Notes: generated from the sequence alone by a model not told the origin. 64,000 bases of DNA from Carposina sasakii (GCA_014607495.2 CP053161.1:930001-994000); one strand, 5' to 3'; positions 34,033 through 45,865 are shown, counted from the first letter of the stretch. Translations and numbers: made by a program.

Positions 34033-37000
34033 CTACGAACAAATGACTAACATTAGTTTCCCAAAACAAACAGGAGTAATAGTAGGTAATACTCGTATTT
34101 ATTTTTTTTTTAAACCAAAATGTTATTTATTAGATAGAATGTTACTGAAATGTTTAAATATTGGTATTTGCAATATAATTCGTATAAAGTTATTTAGGTA
34201 TTAGGATGTAAGGCAACATTTTGATTACTATAACTTACATAATACTGAACTAGGTCATTGCTGATTCTTCTAAAATGGCTATTTAGAAGCCAATACAGGA
34301 ATGGGTTCCAAAAACTGTTGCTCAGCGCTAACCAGGTCACCAGAAAATCCAGTGATGGTGGAACCTGGTAAAAGAAATATTACGATGGTTAACAAAATTG
34401 TAAAAGTGCAAATAATGCTATAGCCTTTATAAAGGCTCGAGCACACCGGATGCGTATGCGTAGACTTAAGTGTAGACGTGCACGTACCGCTGAGTTATAA
34501 TGTGTGAAACTGTATAAGACAGGACACACCACTTGCTATCTACGCTTACGTCTACGCATACGCATCCGGTCTGCCCGAGCGAGTCTATACCTATACAGTT
34601 CCATACAATTACAACTCGTGGTACGTGCATGTCTAGGCTACGTGCACGCATACGCATCCAGTACGCTTGAGGCTTAAGGCTCGAGGACACCGGATGCGTG
34701 TGCGTGCACGCGTAGATCGTATCTCATGGAACTGTATAGGCTCGCGGATGCGTGTTGAGTAAGCTAGACGTAACCTCTGAGTTGTAATGTATGGCTGTAT
34801 CGAGGACACCGGATGCAGTGCTGCTATCATAAGATGCACATAAGCGATGTAGACGTATGGTACGAGATGTACTCAACGTATGGCCTCTGAGTTGTAATGT
34901 ATGCAATAAAGATTTTTATACAGGGTGAACTGCATAGATTGCTCGAGCACACCGCATTTTAAGAAAAATGCGGTTATTGTGGTTATTATTTTTTATTTTT
35001 GAACTTTAGAAACGTAATCCTAAATAACATTTCGTGACACGCCTTAAGCGAGAATTGAGTATTTGACGAATTTACTTTGACACGTACCTTCAAGTGCATT
35101 AAAAGTTGAATTCTAATGGTACTTGGTTCCAACAATGTAAAAAAATTAAAACCTAGTACCCGGCTATCACTCGTTTTTAATTCGGCTCAGGAGGTTCCAA
35201 AATGATGAGAGAGATGGATAATGGGTATGTTTGGAGTGACGCATTGAGACGGAGATGCGTCGCGAGTATGACATATGCTAGCATCTGTTTATTCGACTAG
35301 TCAAGCGGTGACAAGACTTGAATCTGAATTACATTAACTTTGGCTTCTCTCTGGACTCAGACAAGGTGCACATTTATGGGGTGTGCAACGCAACTAGTAG
35401 AGCTACGCTTACCGTGAATCACGCAGGTACGTTTCCTTTCCATCCGGCGTGCTCGAGATGCATCCTTTCAAGTTGCTATCATATTTCTTTTTGTAGATGC
35501 TAAGAGAATGCAGATGAATCTTACATGAACTTACAATTATCGAGTGGCAGTGCATGCTGCGACTGAACTTGAGAACTTGAATGGTAGCTAGCAGATCTTC
35601 GCGACAGTTTCAACTGCCCAGCGCATTTCGCCAAGTAAGAGATCATCCGGGAAGGTGGATGGAACTACACCAGATCCCCTGGACTATTGGGGAGTTCTGT
35701 TTACTCAAAGCATTGAGAACGCCGATGCGTACGCATTTCTCAAGAGCTGATACTCTCAAGACTAAGTTCTTTTTTAAGAAGATGTAGGGCCTGATTAAAC
35801 TGAACATTTATTGTGTCTGACTTTTATTCCAACAAACCTAAATTTTCTAATTTTAAACTTTTTTCACAAATTATCTGTCGATGGGAACATACCCCATCTC
35901 TCTTCAGTCACCTAAGAGTTTTCATGAATAGCAAAAATACTTGAGTTTTAATTTTTTTACTCTTTTCTAATGGGTATTGTATTTTAGAATTGATTAAAGC
36001 CAACTTTTAATGTTGCCAAGGACTTAGTATTTTTTTTTAGGATCAAATCGACCTTGAAAATTTTATTCGTAGGTCTATTCTACTTCAATTGTGTATTATT
36101 ATTGGGATTCTAGAAATGTTATTTAGGATTACTCCAAAGCAAATCAAAAATAAAAAAGCGAAAAATGGTACGATCAAATTTCTGTAAAATGAAAAATGCA
36201 TGGGGATTTTTTTTGATTTTTCTCATGATAATCCTGTCAGACGTTTTTTGGGACATATATTTATCCTTATTATCATTTCTTAACCGACTTCAAAAAAGAG
36301 AAGTTATTAATTCGTCGTTATCTTTCATTAATGTTTCAAATCTGAACCAAAATTGACATTCATTATTTGAAATGACGAACTTTGTTTTATTTGAATAATG
36401 AATTGCGGTTGTCAAGTTTTATGAGGTTTTTAAATAATTTTTCTGAATATAAAATACTGTAATAGGCGTCCAGAGATTTAAAATGGATTTTCGCCACACA
36501 TATAATAACATTAATGGTAAAATGGATGATGACCATAAACCTGAGTGATTAATGAGTATTTTGCGCACTTTTTTAATTGCAAATGTATATTTTTGCACAT
36601 AAGTCACAGAATACCTTCACGTACATACATACATACATATAATCACGCCTTTATCCCTTATGGGGTAGGCAGAGCACCAATGGCCGATAGAACCACACGG
36701 TACCACTTCTGACCAATTCACGTACTACACTATTTTCACTTATTAAGTAAGTTTCTAATTATTGATAAGAAATTATTATATAAATTATATTAGTCTTTAT
36801 TTTACTGACCTTTTTCAATAAATTTTTTTTTTTTACGGAATTTCCCTTTTGGCCCTTTTCGAACATTCAAGATTCATCACGCTAACTCGACTAATCAGTA
36901 ACTGTCACCACAGATTATTGTAGTTAAAAATTCTATAAGTATTATTATTATTTATTTTTCTTTATAAAACTTAAAACTTGGTACAACGTCCCACAAAACT

Positions 37001-40000
37001 GCTTACGCCGTTTGATTGTGGGATAAGTAATTAAGAGCTAGTTCAGATTACCTATATATCAGCTATTAACTTACCACAATCTCATGCTCTGAATGAGGGT
37101 TCTTAGAACAAGGTATAGGCACTCCATTCGGCCTCGAGATCTCCTGATCGCATTTGCCTCTGGTCTTGCTCACGTGAAATCCAGACCCGTAGCAGTACAT
37201 CAATGCCATGGTTGTTGGAAAGTAGTACGCGCAGCAAGAGAGAATTCTGTTATGGAATAGCCACAGTTATTTGATGCAAACCAAATCGATTTGGAGCCGT
37301 ATTTCCAATGATCAGATCGAGTTCCTCTATATTAATGAAATTTTTGAGAAATGCAGCATCAACTTTAACCTTCAAGTATCTAACAATTAGAAAAATCTGC
37401 TCTTACCAACGTATTTAAGTAATTTTACCACTAATAAGATTACTAGTAAAAAGTTAATTAAAAACGATAAATGTGCAGAAAGAAATCCAGTATACGCACC
37501 TTTAAAAAATAAAAATAGCATAATCCGGGATTTCTCTGTCGACATTTAAGACTTGAATGAAATAAAAAAATTGGATAACGTAGTACAAAATGCTTCACCT
37601 GAATGCCACTCTGCTATGAAAAACATCGCAAGCCATTAGTCCTGTTGAATTGAAATATATCCGGAGCGAGGCAGCACCATAATTGCGAACAGCGATACTG
37701 ACAGTATCCACGTTATACTTATTACTAGAACACAACCCTGTAACAAACGATTGTGTTTATTTGTCCTGTTTTTGTCCAGGCTTTAGCCAAACTATCATTC
37801 CAGCTTAATAATCGTAGTTTATTTACTAACTAGCCATTGATATTGAAGAGTTTTCAATTTAACAAAAATTTCAAAACTATATTACTTATGAACCATAGTT
37901 ACGTTGGTTATAGTACTTAATCAGAAAGGGTATTTTGTTTTAACAATGGCTCTAATTATATATCAACATTAACCGAGAATGCAATATTAATATATCCATC
38001 CACGTTTCAATATAGCATACGAAGTAACTCTGTTGCGTGACTAACTTTAACAATACTCAAAATCCAGAAGTTCTTAAGCGGATCAAAGACGGGATTTCAG
38101 AGGTGTTATCAAATAAAGCCTTCTTTGAATTCTAAGCTCGGTTCTTTGACTAAGATATTCTTAAAAATGCAAATAAATCTTTATTGCTTTGTGTTTCTAC
38201 CTATACATTCTACTAAACACCTTATTTGTATTCTGTTGAATTAAGTATTTTTCTTACCTTCTTACTGGAATGTTTATGGTAGGTGTTTGGATGTAGCATG
38301 TAGAGATATCTGTCGATCGCCATGCAGACCAGAATAATAGCACTTTGTTGGCTAACAGCTCCCCTTAGTAGCGCCTGAAATAATTACATTACTAAGCACC
38401 AGTACTCGTTCAAATTCAAAACAATGATGTGACAAATTAACGCAGATTTATATTGAAGCAATGTTGTAAGTATTTCTAATGACGCCGGTCCATGAAACAC
38501 AATGAAAAGGACATTCTACAGAGACGATTACGCGTCAGCGGGCCGACTCGACCGGATGGCATAAGTTGCAAAGTTGAAACTTTGGCAACTTTGTGCTCGG
38601 TCACCGTACACCATTAGCCATAACACATTTACCGCAAAGTTTCGGCAATTTCATTGTTTACGGATTGTCGCCGAAAACGGATAGAAAACAAATTACTCCT
38701 TTAAAATTGCAAATTGTTTACACTGCTTGAAAGATCGGATGCTTTTATTACAGTTTGTTTCGGAAGTTGCCAAGAAGGGATGGCACTATACTTCGACACA
38801 GTTATAAAATTTTCACGTATTTTCTACTGCTTCGCAAAATGTTTACCAGTATGTCAACTCGCATCAGCTATTTTTATGATATAATTTGTATTTATATATT
38901 GTATATTTTATGGAGTTTGTATATATTTCCCTTTGACAACGCGATTACATTTATACGCAGCATCCGATTACCTTTCAAGTCAGCTTCTCCAATAGAAAAC
39001 TTTTTTTCCTTTAAACAACTTTACTCATTTTCTGTTCGACTCTTGTTTAAATAAAGTTTTACAGGGACTTCGTAGCTTCGCCTAGTTCTAACAGGATTAA
39101 ATGTCTCCCTCGAAATTTTGATGGAGAAATTAATATTCTTACTTTTGTACTTTCTTTTGATCGAATTTTGTAATTATTCATTAATCTACACAGTACAGGT
39201 AACAGTAGATTAAACCACAGAGTGATATTTTTAAAAAGTAATACAATTTAGTGAACTACTATACCAAAAATTATAACACTTAAATAACACATTTAAATGC
39301 AGAGATTTCCGAGTTAAGAGTTTTCCGTATTCTATTAAAGTAAAAACTGTGCAGTGTTACAGATTCACCACAATATCGGATGATATATTGTAATCCTCAT
39401 AGGCTAAAAATTATATTCAACCGGATCAGATAATCTTCTAAATATCTTGTGGATAAAATACGATATAGGACACTAGCAATACAAGTTGGGACGAGCAGTT
39501 AAAATGAACATCTTGACCTCATACGTACCTCACAATATGTTAAGACATGGTTGATAAGGGTTCAAAGATAGGGATGGGTTAAATTATTTGGGTACCTGTA
39601 TTTGGCAGAATATTTCCCCGTAAGGCCAACACTTGTACAAAGCTGGAAGAAGGGCCACAGGAGCGATCAATATCCCGCTGAATAAGTCGTTTAGTGCGAG
39701 CGACGTAAGAAGGTACCGTGGCTGAAAATGAACATGCTATTCAAAAAGCTATTTGAACCAGGCGGATTATTATACAAAATAATTATGTTTTTCTCGATGA
39801 TTAATAAGGATAATAATGTCGGAAATTATAATTTTACAGAATCCATCCAATCACAGTTAGGATAATGATTAAAATAACTTTTTAAAACTATGATGAGTTG
39901 GTAATAAATAAATCAGTCATAATTCTCGAAAAAAGCAATCAAAGAATCCTATTCTACTTATATTAAAAACGTTAACGTTTGTGGGAATGGATGTCTGGAT

Positions 40001-40394
40001 ATATTTAAGTAGTTTTAAGTTTTTGTAATGCATTAAGAATAAATAAATAAATAATGTTTCTATTTCATGCTAAAACTACCAAACGAACCATGATGATAAT
40101 AATTAGCAGTTAGCTTGTACATGAGAAGAATGCGACGCGAGAATTTCACTAAAAAAACGTAAACCAAAATCTCACCTGATTATCGATATACTTAATATAT
40201 CGTCTGTTATTGAGAACGCAGATCAACACCAAATTTCCAAAAACAATGCCCATGGAGAGAGCAAATATGAAAAAAGCTTTTATTATATCGGCCGGTGCGG
40301 GAAAGGTGGTTGGCCAGCCTTTACCGTTCAGCCAGCAAGAGCTGTTTGACAAAGATGGCGCTACTAGCAATGCGCCTTTGGTCGAGTCGAACAT
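33565..40394 (-). CDS. Orphan class A G-protein-coupled receptor gene (multi-exon, possibly decaying)
   Basis: Seven coding exons on the minus strand read as a rhodopsin-family seven-transmembrane receptor of the plasma membrane. Seen directly: GN in TM1 (Asn54), LALND in TM2 (Asp85), Cys112 at the top of TM3, DRY at 136-138, SITW in TM4, a Cys in extracellular loop 2, FPTT in TM5 and NPFLY in TM7. Donors and acceptors are GT/AG and the phases agree. Family knowledge: these motifs carry G-protein activation and the TM3-loop 2 disulphide. Counting from Arg137 and from Cys112, position 3.32 is Arg119, so the Asp that binds amines is missing and an amine ligand is not supported. Oddities: exon 4 is one base short, an in-frame TGA lies in the C-tail exon, and no TM6 exon was found between 34364 and 37075. 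Coordinates run from the first good ATG to the TGA. Confidence 0.9.
34239..34364 (-). CDS. GPCR exon with TM7 and NPxxY
   Basis: It has 42 codons, phase 0 at both ends, with acceptor TTTTACCAG|GTT and donor TAT|GTAAGT. It encodes the end of extracellular loop 3 and TM7 (VTWLALSNSFWNPFLYWLL), then NSHFRRI of helix 8. The exon starting at 34032 follows in phase. The exon that should come before it (TM6) was not located. Confidence 0.92.
34433..34590. mobile_element. Fold-back MITE with CACACCGGATGCG ends
   Basis: GCTCGAGCACACCGGATGCG at the left pairs with CGCATCCGGTCTGCCCGAGC at the right; GTATGCGTAGAC / GTCTACGCATAC also pair. It lies between the GPCR TM7 exon and the presumed TM6 position. 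Confidence 0.75.
34590..35000. repeat. Iterated copies of the same MITE end
   Basis: Copies or half-copies of [A/G]GGCTCGAG[C/G]ACACCGGATGCG occur at 34648 (inverted), 34677, 34736, 34798 and 34937, so the island grew by nested insertion or local duplication. Confidence 0.6.
35160..35790. other. GC-richer unexplained stretch in the GPCR locus
   Basis: Frames look protein-like on both strands: 35318-35503 (+) with GFSLDSDKVHIYGVCN, and the minus-strand candidate loop-3 exon. Neither shows a known domain. The CGAGATGCATCC-like words suggest a link to the neighbouring MITE ends. Confidence 0.35.
35535..35664 (-). other. Possible intracellular-loop-3 exon of the GPCR
   Basis: A GTAG|TTC acceptor and a T|GTAAGTT donor enclose 43 open codons in the phase that exon 5 leaves. 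The product is basic and Ser-rich (LKLSRRSASYHSSSQVQ), as loop 3 often is. Against it: a weak pyrimidine tract, a location in a repeat-rich island, and no downstream exon to accept its phase-1 end. No family similarity can be claimed. Confidence 0.22.
36621..36718 (+). mobile_element. Dispersed repeat family A, truncated copy 3
   Basis: From ACATACATATAATCACGCC to CCACTTCTGACCAATT, then stops abruptly. It lies in the GPCR intron. Confidence 0.75.
37075..37246 (-). CDS. GPCR exon 5: TM5 and start of intracellular loop 3
   Basis: It has 172 nt, with acceptor AACAG|A completing an AGA codon begun in exon 4 and donor GTG|GTAAGT in phase 0. It encodes TM5 with Pro at 5.50 (CAYYFPTTMALMYCYG), then a hydrophilic stretch (FHVSKTRGKCDQEISRPNG) that starts intracellular loop 3. 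The positions where catecholamine receptors place Ser in TM5 are Leu and Ala here. Confidence 0.9.
37599..37737 (-). CDS. GPCR exon 4: TM4 and extracellular loop 2, one base short
   Basis: The acceptor is GTTACAG|GGT and the donor AG|GTGAAG. The first part in phase 0 reads GCVLVISITWILSVS to MVLPRSGY (TM4 with its Trp). The last part, in the frame needed by exon 5, reads YFNSTGLMACDVFHSR, which has the loop-2 Cys and a sequon. The two halves are in different frames: the exon is 139 nt, whereas phase 0 in and phase 2 out needs 3n+2. The slip falls near 37648-37655 in an ATATAT stretch, so a lost T is the simplest account. It may be a real frameshift or an assembly error. Confidence 0.85.
37738..39595 (-). 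other. Introns 2 and 3 of the GPCR
   Basis: Apart from exon 3, this interval is AT-rich intron. About 38520-38660 is a small GC-richer stretch with repeated AAGTT/AACTT words (GCAAAGTTGAAACTTTGGC). The open frame at 38755-39054 (+) is a hydrophobic AT-rich chance frame antisense to intron 2. Confidence 0.6.
38258..38374 (-). CDS. GPCR exon 3: TM3 and DRY motif
   Basis: It has 39 codons, phase 0 at both ends, with acceptor TTTCAG|GCGC and donor AAG|GTAAGA. It encodes TM3 and the ionic-lock motif in CMAIDRYLYMLHP, then a basic stretch of intracellular loop 2 ending HSSKK. Arg119 sits at position 3.32 where amine receptors have Asp. Confidence 0.92.
39596..39721 (-). CDS. GPCR exon 2: TM2 and start of TM3
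   Basis: It has 42 codons, phase 0 at both ends, with acceptor TTTCAG|CC and donor CAG|GTACC. It encodes PRYLLTSLALNDLFSG, the classic TM2 signature with Asp at 2.50, then extracellular loop 1 (KCWPYGEIF) and the conserved Cys112. It directly continues exon 1 (DNQ to PRY). Confidence 0.92.
40176..40394 (-). CDS. GPCR exon 1: N-terminus and TM1
   Basis: It has 73 codons from ATG to a CAG|GTGAG donor in phase 0. The short extracellular N-terminus has an N-glycosylation sequon (Asn17-Ser-Ser) and ends in a Pro-rich stretch; TM1 spans about residues 39-62 with Asn54 as the conserved Asn. The reading frame stays open upstream without an in-frame ATG for at least eight codons, and a CAG lies just before GCGCCGACTATG, so a 5' untranslated exon may splice close to the start. 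I chose this ATG because it is the first one in frame and gives a normal-length N-terminus. Confidence 0.85.
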
Positions 40395-40479
40395 AGTCGG
40401 CGCCTGCAAGCAGCGCACGCTCTTCTTAGATAAGGCATTTAGATCTCAATGCTATACAGCGCAATGATCAGTCTGCTAC

Positions 40480-43400
40480 TTCGTCTTCTTGTCCTTTCTA
40501 GGTTTTAGGAAATGTTCTCGTGTTGATGGGCAAAATTGATTTGGTACCGTTGCCATGTTTTGGTTCTTGTGTATTTCTTCTGATTTTTGATCTGAAACAA
40601 GGAAATTTTGTTTATTTATATGAATGAGGCAGGAAAAGAAAAAAGTTAAGACTTAATTAAATGTAATCCTTTTCCATTTATTATGTCTTTCGTAATCACA
40701 TATTTAAAGATATAGTAAGATTTTTACAATGAATTTTATAGTTAAAATCTGATATTTAACGAGGAAATCTCTCTTTATAAAAAAGGGCGCGCGTGACATA
40801 TCTCGGAAATCTTTTGTCGAGGTCCATTTGGTATAAAGGAGCGTACTGATTACTTTGTAATACCTACTCGGTACTACTAGAAAATAAGGTAGGCAAATAT
40901 GTACAAGGTGATTTCTATAGACCGGTTTACAGGAGATCATAATTCGATTTCTTTTAGGAGTTTAGCTCTACAAATCTTTTTTCAGAAGTAAATATAACTT
41001 CACCTGATTCTTAATTTCTTTAAGAACAAAAATATAATAAATGCTACGACTGTGTTCTCAAACTGAAGTAGCCAGAATTGCATGAATATAAGGGAGAACC
41101 GGGAGAAAAAATAAATAAAAAATAAAAAAAAAAAAACCCATAGCAACGATTCGCACAGCGGGAATAGATGTTAATGATCAGTGACAGGTTGCTAACTCGA
41201 GGGAATGTTCCTTAGTCGATATAATAACTCTAATCATGATTATGAATATATCACACAATCTGCTAAGTAAAGCTAAAAGCACCATTATATCGCAACTTCT
41301 CTAACAAGGACTTCTCTAAGATTGGTGGCGAAGACGCTGTCAATTTCCTTCAGGAAATAACGTCCCAAGCTGAGGTCGGAGTGGTTTTTTCGAGCCATCT
41401 ATTTTTGTCTCGTCCAATTTACCTTCACGAAGTTGTCGCGCTCAGATGTGTGAAATTAGCAGCATCCGAAGTACTGAGCGAGGTGGTAAAAGGTTTTCCA
41501 AATTTTATTCGGTTCTCGAATTAGGTATACGTAAATAAACTAGTTAATGTTTTTAAAATTTATTTTCATTATAAGGTTAATCTGGTTGATCAGTTGGGCA
41601 AGCACAAATCTCGATAGTCCGTCCGTAACGCTATCGTCAACTGTCAAATCTCAGAGATTATGCTCGCGAGTTGAAAACTTTACGCCTCGTAAAAGGTGCT
41701 TACCCTACTGATATAAAAATAACGTAAGTAGGTACATAATAAAATGCAACAATGGTTCTTGTACATGTTTACTAATAAATGAAATGATAGTTCAATTCCT
41801 TTAAAACTCCGTACCTACCCATCGTTTTACATATCCTGAACAAATACCATCGTTTCGCGTACATCGTTATTTGGGGTAGGCACACTTGTATTCCGAATTC
41901 TGGGCGTCATATTTACATTTACTTCAGCATCTCCACATATTTTTCGTTCGATCCTATCTTTTTACATTTATATTTCTCAAACTGGTGTTCGCCATCCTCC
42001 ATTGACCTTTGGGTCTGACGTTTCATAACATTATATGAGTTGTCGACTTTCTATCCTGCCTAACTAAATTAATATTAATGAATAGTAGGTAAGATATTTG
42101 ATCGGTGACAAGTTGCTAGCTCATCACCTAAGAGATTGTATGAGTTTCTTAATCGAGACATGCATGGAAGGAGATGCAGGGGATGTATTCTAGTAAAACC
42201 CGCATCAGCACTGGATATCTGTATCTTCTATACAATGTGTTGACAAATTTTTACCTACGTGTAATATAACAGCAGAAAATAAGTAATTTATAGATATACT
42301 TCAGTAACAATTATAAGATTACAGCATGAGAAAATTGTCTACAAGTCATCAATAAGCATTTTTAAAATTTAATTTTGCAAAAGAGTAAAAATTCGCGTCT
42401 TCTACATTATTATAACTCTATTTAGCAGAGTTTTTATTTTACATAAAAAAACAACGTAGTTTCTCAAACGCATGACCGCGAGTGATTCTATCATTATTAG
42501 CCGATTACGTAGCCCGAAAATGTACCGGCATATTTTGAGGTAGATTGCCACGCTATACATGTTCCGGTCATAATCATGTTTCAATGAAAATTCTGTCAGG
42601 ATGTGGAATGTGGACGAACAGTACAATAATGCTAGAATTTGGTGCATTATATTAATACAAGCAAATTAATACATGCTTATTGCATCCGCTTGAGATATAG
42701 GAGCAGAAGATTAACAAAGTAAAAAAAAACTGTACGCCGAATAATACACATAACAAATAATGTTTAATTTACAAGGTTGTTTGTCTTTGTAATATCACAA
42801 CAGCACAAAGAACACCTCATTGTACCATTCATTAGAAATTTGAAGGATTTTTAGCTTAGGAAAAGGTTTTCTGTTTTAGGCAATTGTCAATTAGATTTAT
42901 GTTTTCTCTCTCTCTGCTTTGTTGGTCTTGCCAAAGGCGCCATGCAAATTCCTTCAACAATACATAATATTTAAACTTAACATCTGTATATTTTTAATTA
43001 CCTATATTAAATCAGTCGCCTATATTTAAAATGTACAAAAAGAATGTATTTATTGATCGACTAAACAATAAAAGTCGCATAAAATCATGGGGTCCATAAA
43101 GTCGTACCCTCGGGTAAATGGCGAAATTTCTCTACACCAAATTTAATGTGGCTTTTGGCGCCAACACGTCTCATGTTCCTTTTGCCCTTTTGAATACTGT
43201 AGTATCTTTTCTTATTTATTTCTTCGCGCTCTTTTTTGACACAGCTTTAAGCCTCTCAGCCATACTCGTAAAAAGTATGAGAGATAACTTCTACTGTCTT
43301 TTATAGTACGTAAAGAAATAAACCTAGTACCTACTATTTTAGACTTTTTAGCCCTTTTTAGATGTTCAACACTGGATATCTAATGCCTGAAAATGATATG

Positions 43401-44760
43401 ATGATCGTCTTAGTATTATAGGTCTTATCAAGATTTAGTGAAAACATTTTTATACATATTAAATATTAAATAATACATATTTATCAGTTATAAAATAAAA
43501 TACTATATTCACATAAAGCAACTTTTAGTGATATAAAAGGTACCTTTATCATTTCATTCCTGAACAAAAAATGTAGTGAATTTTTTTTTGAATCGTTGCC
43601 AATTTTTTCAAAATATCTTTGTAATTTATAACCTAGCGCGTACTTCTGGGAATATTTATTGCGAATGCCCCTGGGCTTTATTCCTTAGGGGTTACTTTTA
43701 GATATTGTTATGTTATGATAGTTCAGTTAACTTTTTTCTGTCTGTGAACTTCAAGGAGGTAATTACCTACGTATCACACGTGTGTTTCAAGTGTGAGTGA
43801 AAATGAAAACAATGTAACATAGGTATTTAGATCGGACGTTTTTATGCGAATTGATTTTTAAATAGCATTAGCTGTTTCAATATTGTGAGTCAATCAATAA
43901 TTAACTTTACCCACGTGCTTTGTTTTTCGATCTTATCTTGCTACCCTAAGCAATAAATACTAAAATGAGATCTAATATAAAAAAATCTCCATAGAGCAAT
44001 CTACTCTCAATTCCTCTAAGTCACTTTGAAAAACTACTTCGCCGTTCCAGAAAGTCCAGCTGCAAATACAAATAAACACTTTGCGAAGTACGCAGTTTAT
44101 ATTTACGTTAAAATAAATAAAATCCCAAGAAGCGTCGCCGCTGTTGGTGACTTGCTCGATTTTTACGAACTATCCTGTAAGTAAGCATCTCTGGTTTATA
44201 GTTCTATCTCGGACACTTTTGAGTGTTGAATTATATGAGTGCTTAGAACCAGTCCACTGCTAAAATTTTTACTGCATGAAATTTTTCTCTTATCAGTTTA
44301 TTATGTGAGTTGTTGTTTTTGAATCACCCCAAAATTTTGCGACCCAATCATCTAATAGAAAAGATAATACATGTTTTATACAACCTATAGAGCAAAATCC
44401 ATATCTTTTCGTATTTCCATTATTCATTTTATGTTAGGTTAGGTTAAAATAAATGGAAAAATATAAATACATGGGTTACCTTTACGAGGCTTTGGTGAAA
44501 AAAAGTAAAATAGTTTCCAAATTGCAATGATACGAAATGCTAACAAATTACAATGCTAGCTTCTATCTGGTTTTCTAATCTTCCGAATTTCACTCTAGCC
44601 GTAAACTTAAGGGATTATTTTCTCCAAGTAGGTTTGCTTGCGACCGTAAAATCCTTTTCACAGTTCGCCGCCTCCCGCTTTTAAATGTGCCACAGAAGTC
44701 TGGGTAGTAGCTTTACTCGAATTGGTTGGTTATAAGAGAAATTTGATTTCTTTCCTAAGT
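40480..44760. other. No gene recognised upstream of the GPCR
   Basis: Should contain the GPCR promoter and any 5' exon, but nothing can be pointed out. 42105-42213 is a copy of a dispersed repeat (GACAAGTTGCTAGCTCATC ... GGAAGGAGATGCAGGGG). An 11-nt TTAGG-like run is at about 44435. Confidence 0.4.
41267..41524 (+). other. ATG-less open frame of 85 codons
   Basis: It reads KIGGEDAVNFLQEITSQAEV and LHEVVALRCVKLAASEVLSEVV. It has no Met and ordinary codon composition, unlike the AT-rich chance frames nearby. It may be an exon or transposon remnant; no family is recognised. Confidence 0.25.
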
Positions 44761-44770
44761 GGAGAAACTC

Positions 44771-45150
44771 ATTCAGGGTGATTTTTGGTCGTCAACGTTC
44801 CCGAAAACTACGGAATCTCCTCATCATCACGATCATTTTTCCCCACGGAATCATACCTGGGAAGTGTCAGGTTTCCAAAATATTAGGGTCCAAAGTTGAG
44901 TAAATAGACTGCGTTTTTCTGCATAAATGCGCATAGACGCGCGTAGCGAGATTTTTTCACGAGAAATAATTAATATCTGTCTATAAAAAAACTAACATAA
45001 ACAGTAGACACTATAAATTTCGCCCGATCAAATAATTAATTATTTTTTTTCAAAGAAATATTTTTTTTTCCCAGCATTTTTTTTTGGCATAAACTTACTT
45101 TATTTGATGTACCCTTCGTTAATGGTGGCCACAAAAAAACAGCCTGTATA
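44771..45150 (+). mobile_element. Dispersed repeat family B, copy 3
   Basis: Near-complete, from ATTCAGGGTGATTTTTGG to ACAGCCTGTATA, in the orientation of the 5 kb copy. Confidence 0.85.
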
Positions 45151-45559
45151 GGTATACTGTTATATTAAACCTACGTTCTTGTCAACAATAATAACTTAAC
45201 AGCTTTATAAGTGTCTATGTTATTAAAACTAAAGTTTGAAATATTGAATTGACAATACACAAGTATTACTTTGGATCCAGCAATAAGTACTTATGATTTC
45301 TTCCAAGTCACGTTTTTACTGATTTGGCAAATCCAATCGCAAAATTTTTCACACTCGGGAAATACATGTTTATTATTTAAAGTATTCTCTTCAATATCAT
45401 TTCTGTGTCCCAAGTGTTACTACTGACACCTCGAATTGTCTCCAACGAATCGAGTCTCTCCATTCTCTACAAGTTTATTGAATTTCGTTCGTCTTATTCT
45501 TCGGCGGCAAGTGAGTAAAGACCTCGAGTTTTCGTTGAAAACCCTTTTATTTAAAAGTA

Positions 45560-45865
45560 TCGTCGAAACTGGTAGGGATATCGTATTTAGGGGCTAAGGG
45601 CTTTCTTACATTTATTTATTAGATTATCAGCCTTCCGGGGGCTTATCAACTCTAAGTCAAGTCAACAATATGTGTTAAATCTTTGATAATTTATTTAAAC
45701 AGTATCAGCTTCACTAGTCACTAGAAACATTCTCTGGTAGGGATACATGTCCCCGCTATGCTAAACGTCTGTGGGTATTTAGGCGCTAAGGGACCATAAC
45801 CGTGCAATACTTACATTTCATTTATTCGCAAAGAACTATCTGCCTTCGGAGGCTTCATAACCAAT
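45560..45865 (+). repeat. Imperfect direct duplication, about 210 bp apart
   Basis: TATTTAGGGGCTAAGG ... CAGCCTTCCGGGGGCTTATCAAC and TATTTAGGCGCTAAGG ... CTGCCTTCGGAGGCTTCATAAC occur twice in order. Confidence 0.6.

Noticed and set aside
36419..36607. Possible TM6 (WTPITVFYIQ) on the minus strand
   Set aside because: Hydrophobic and AT-rich, but it lies upstream of the loop-3 candidate, lacks a basic start and the usual TM6 pattern, and has no matching splice sites.
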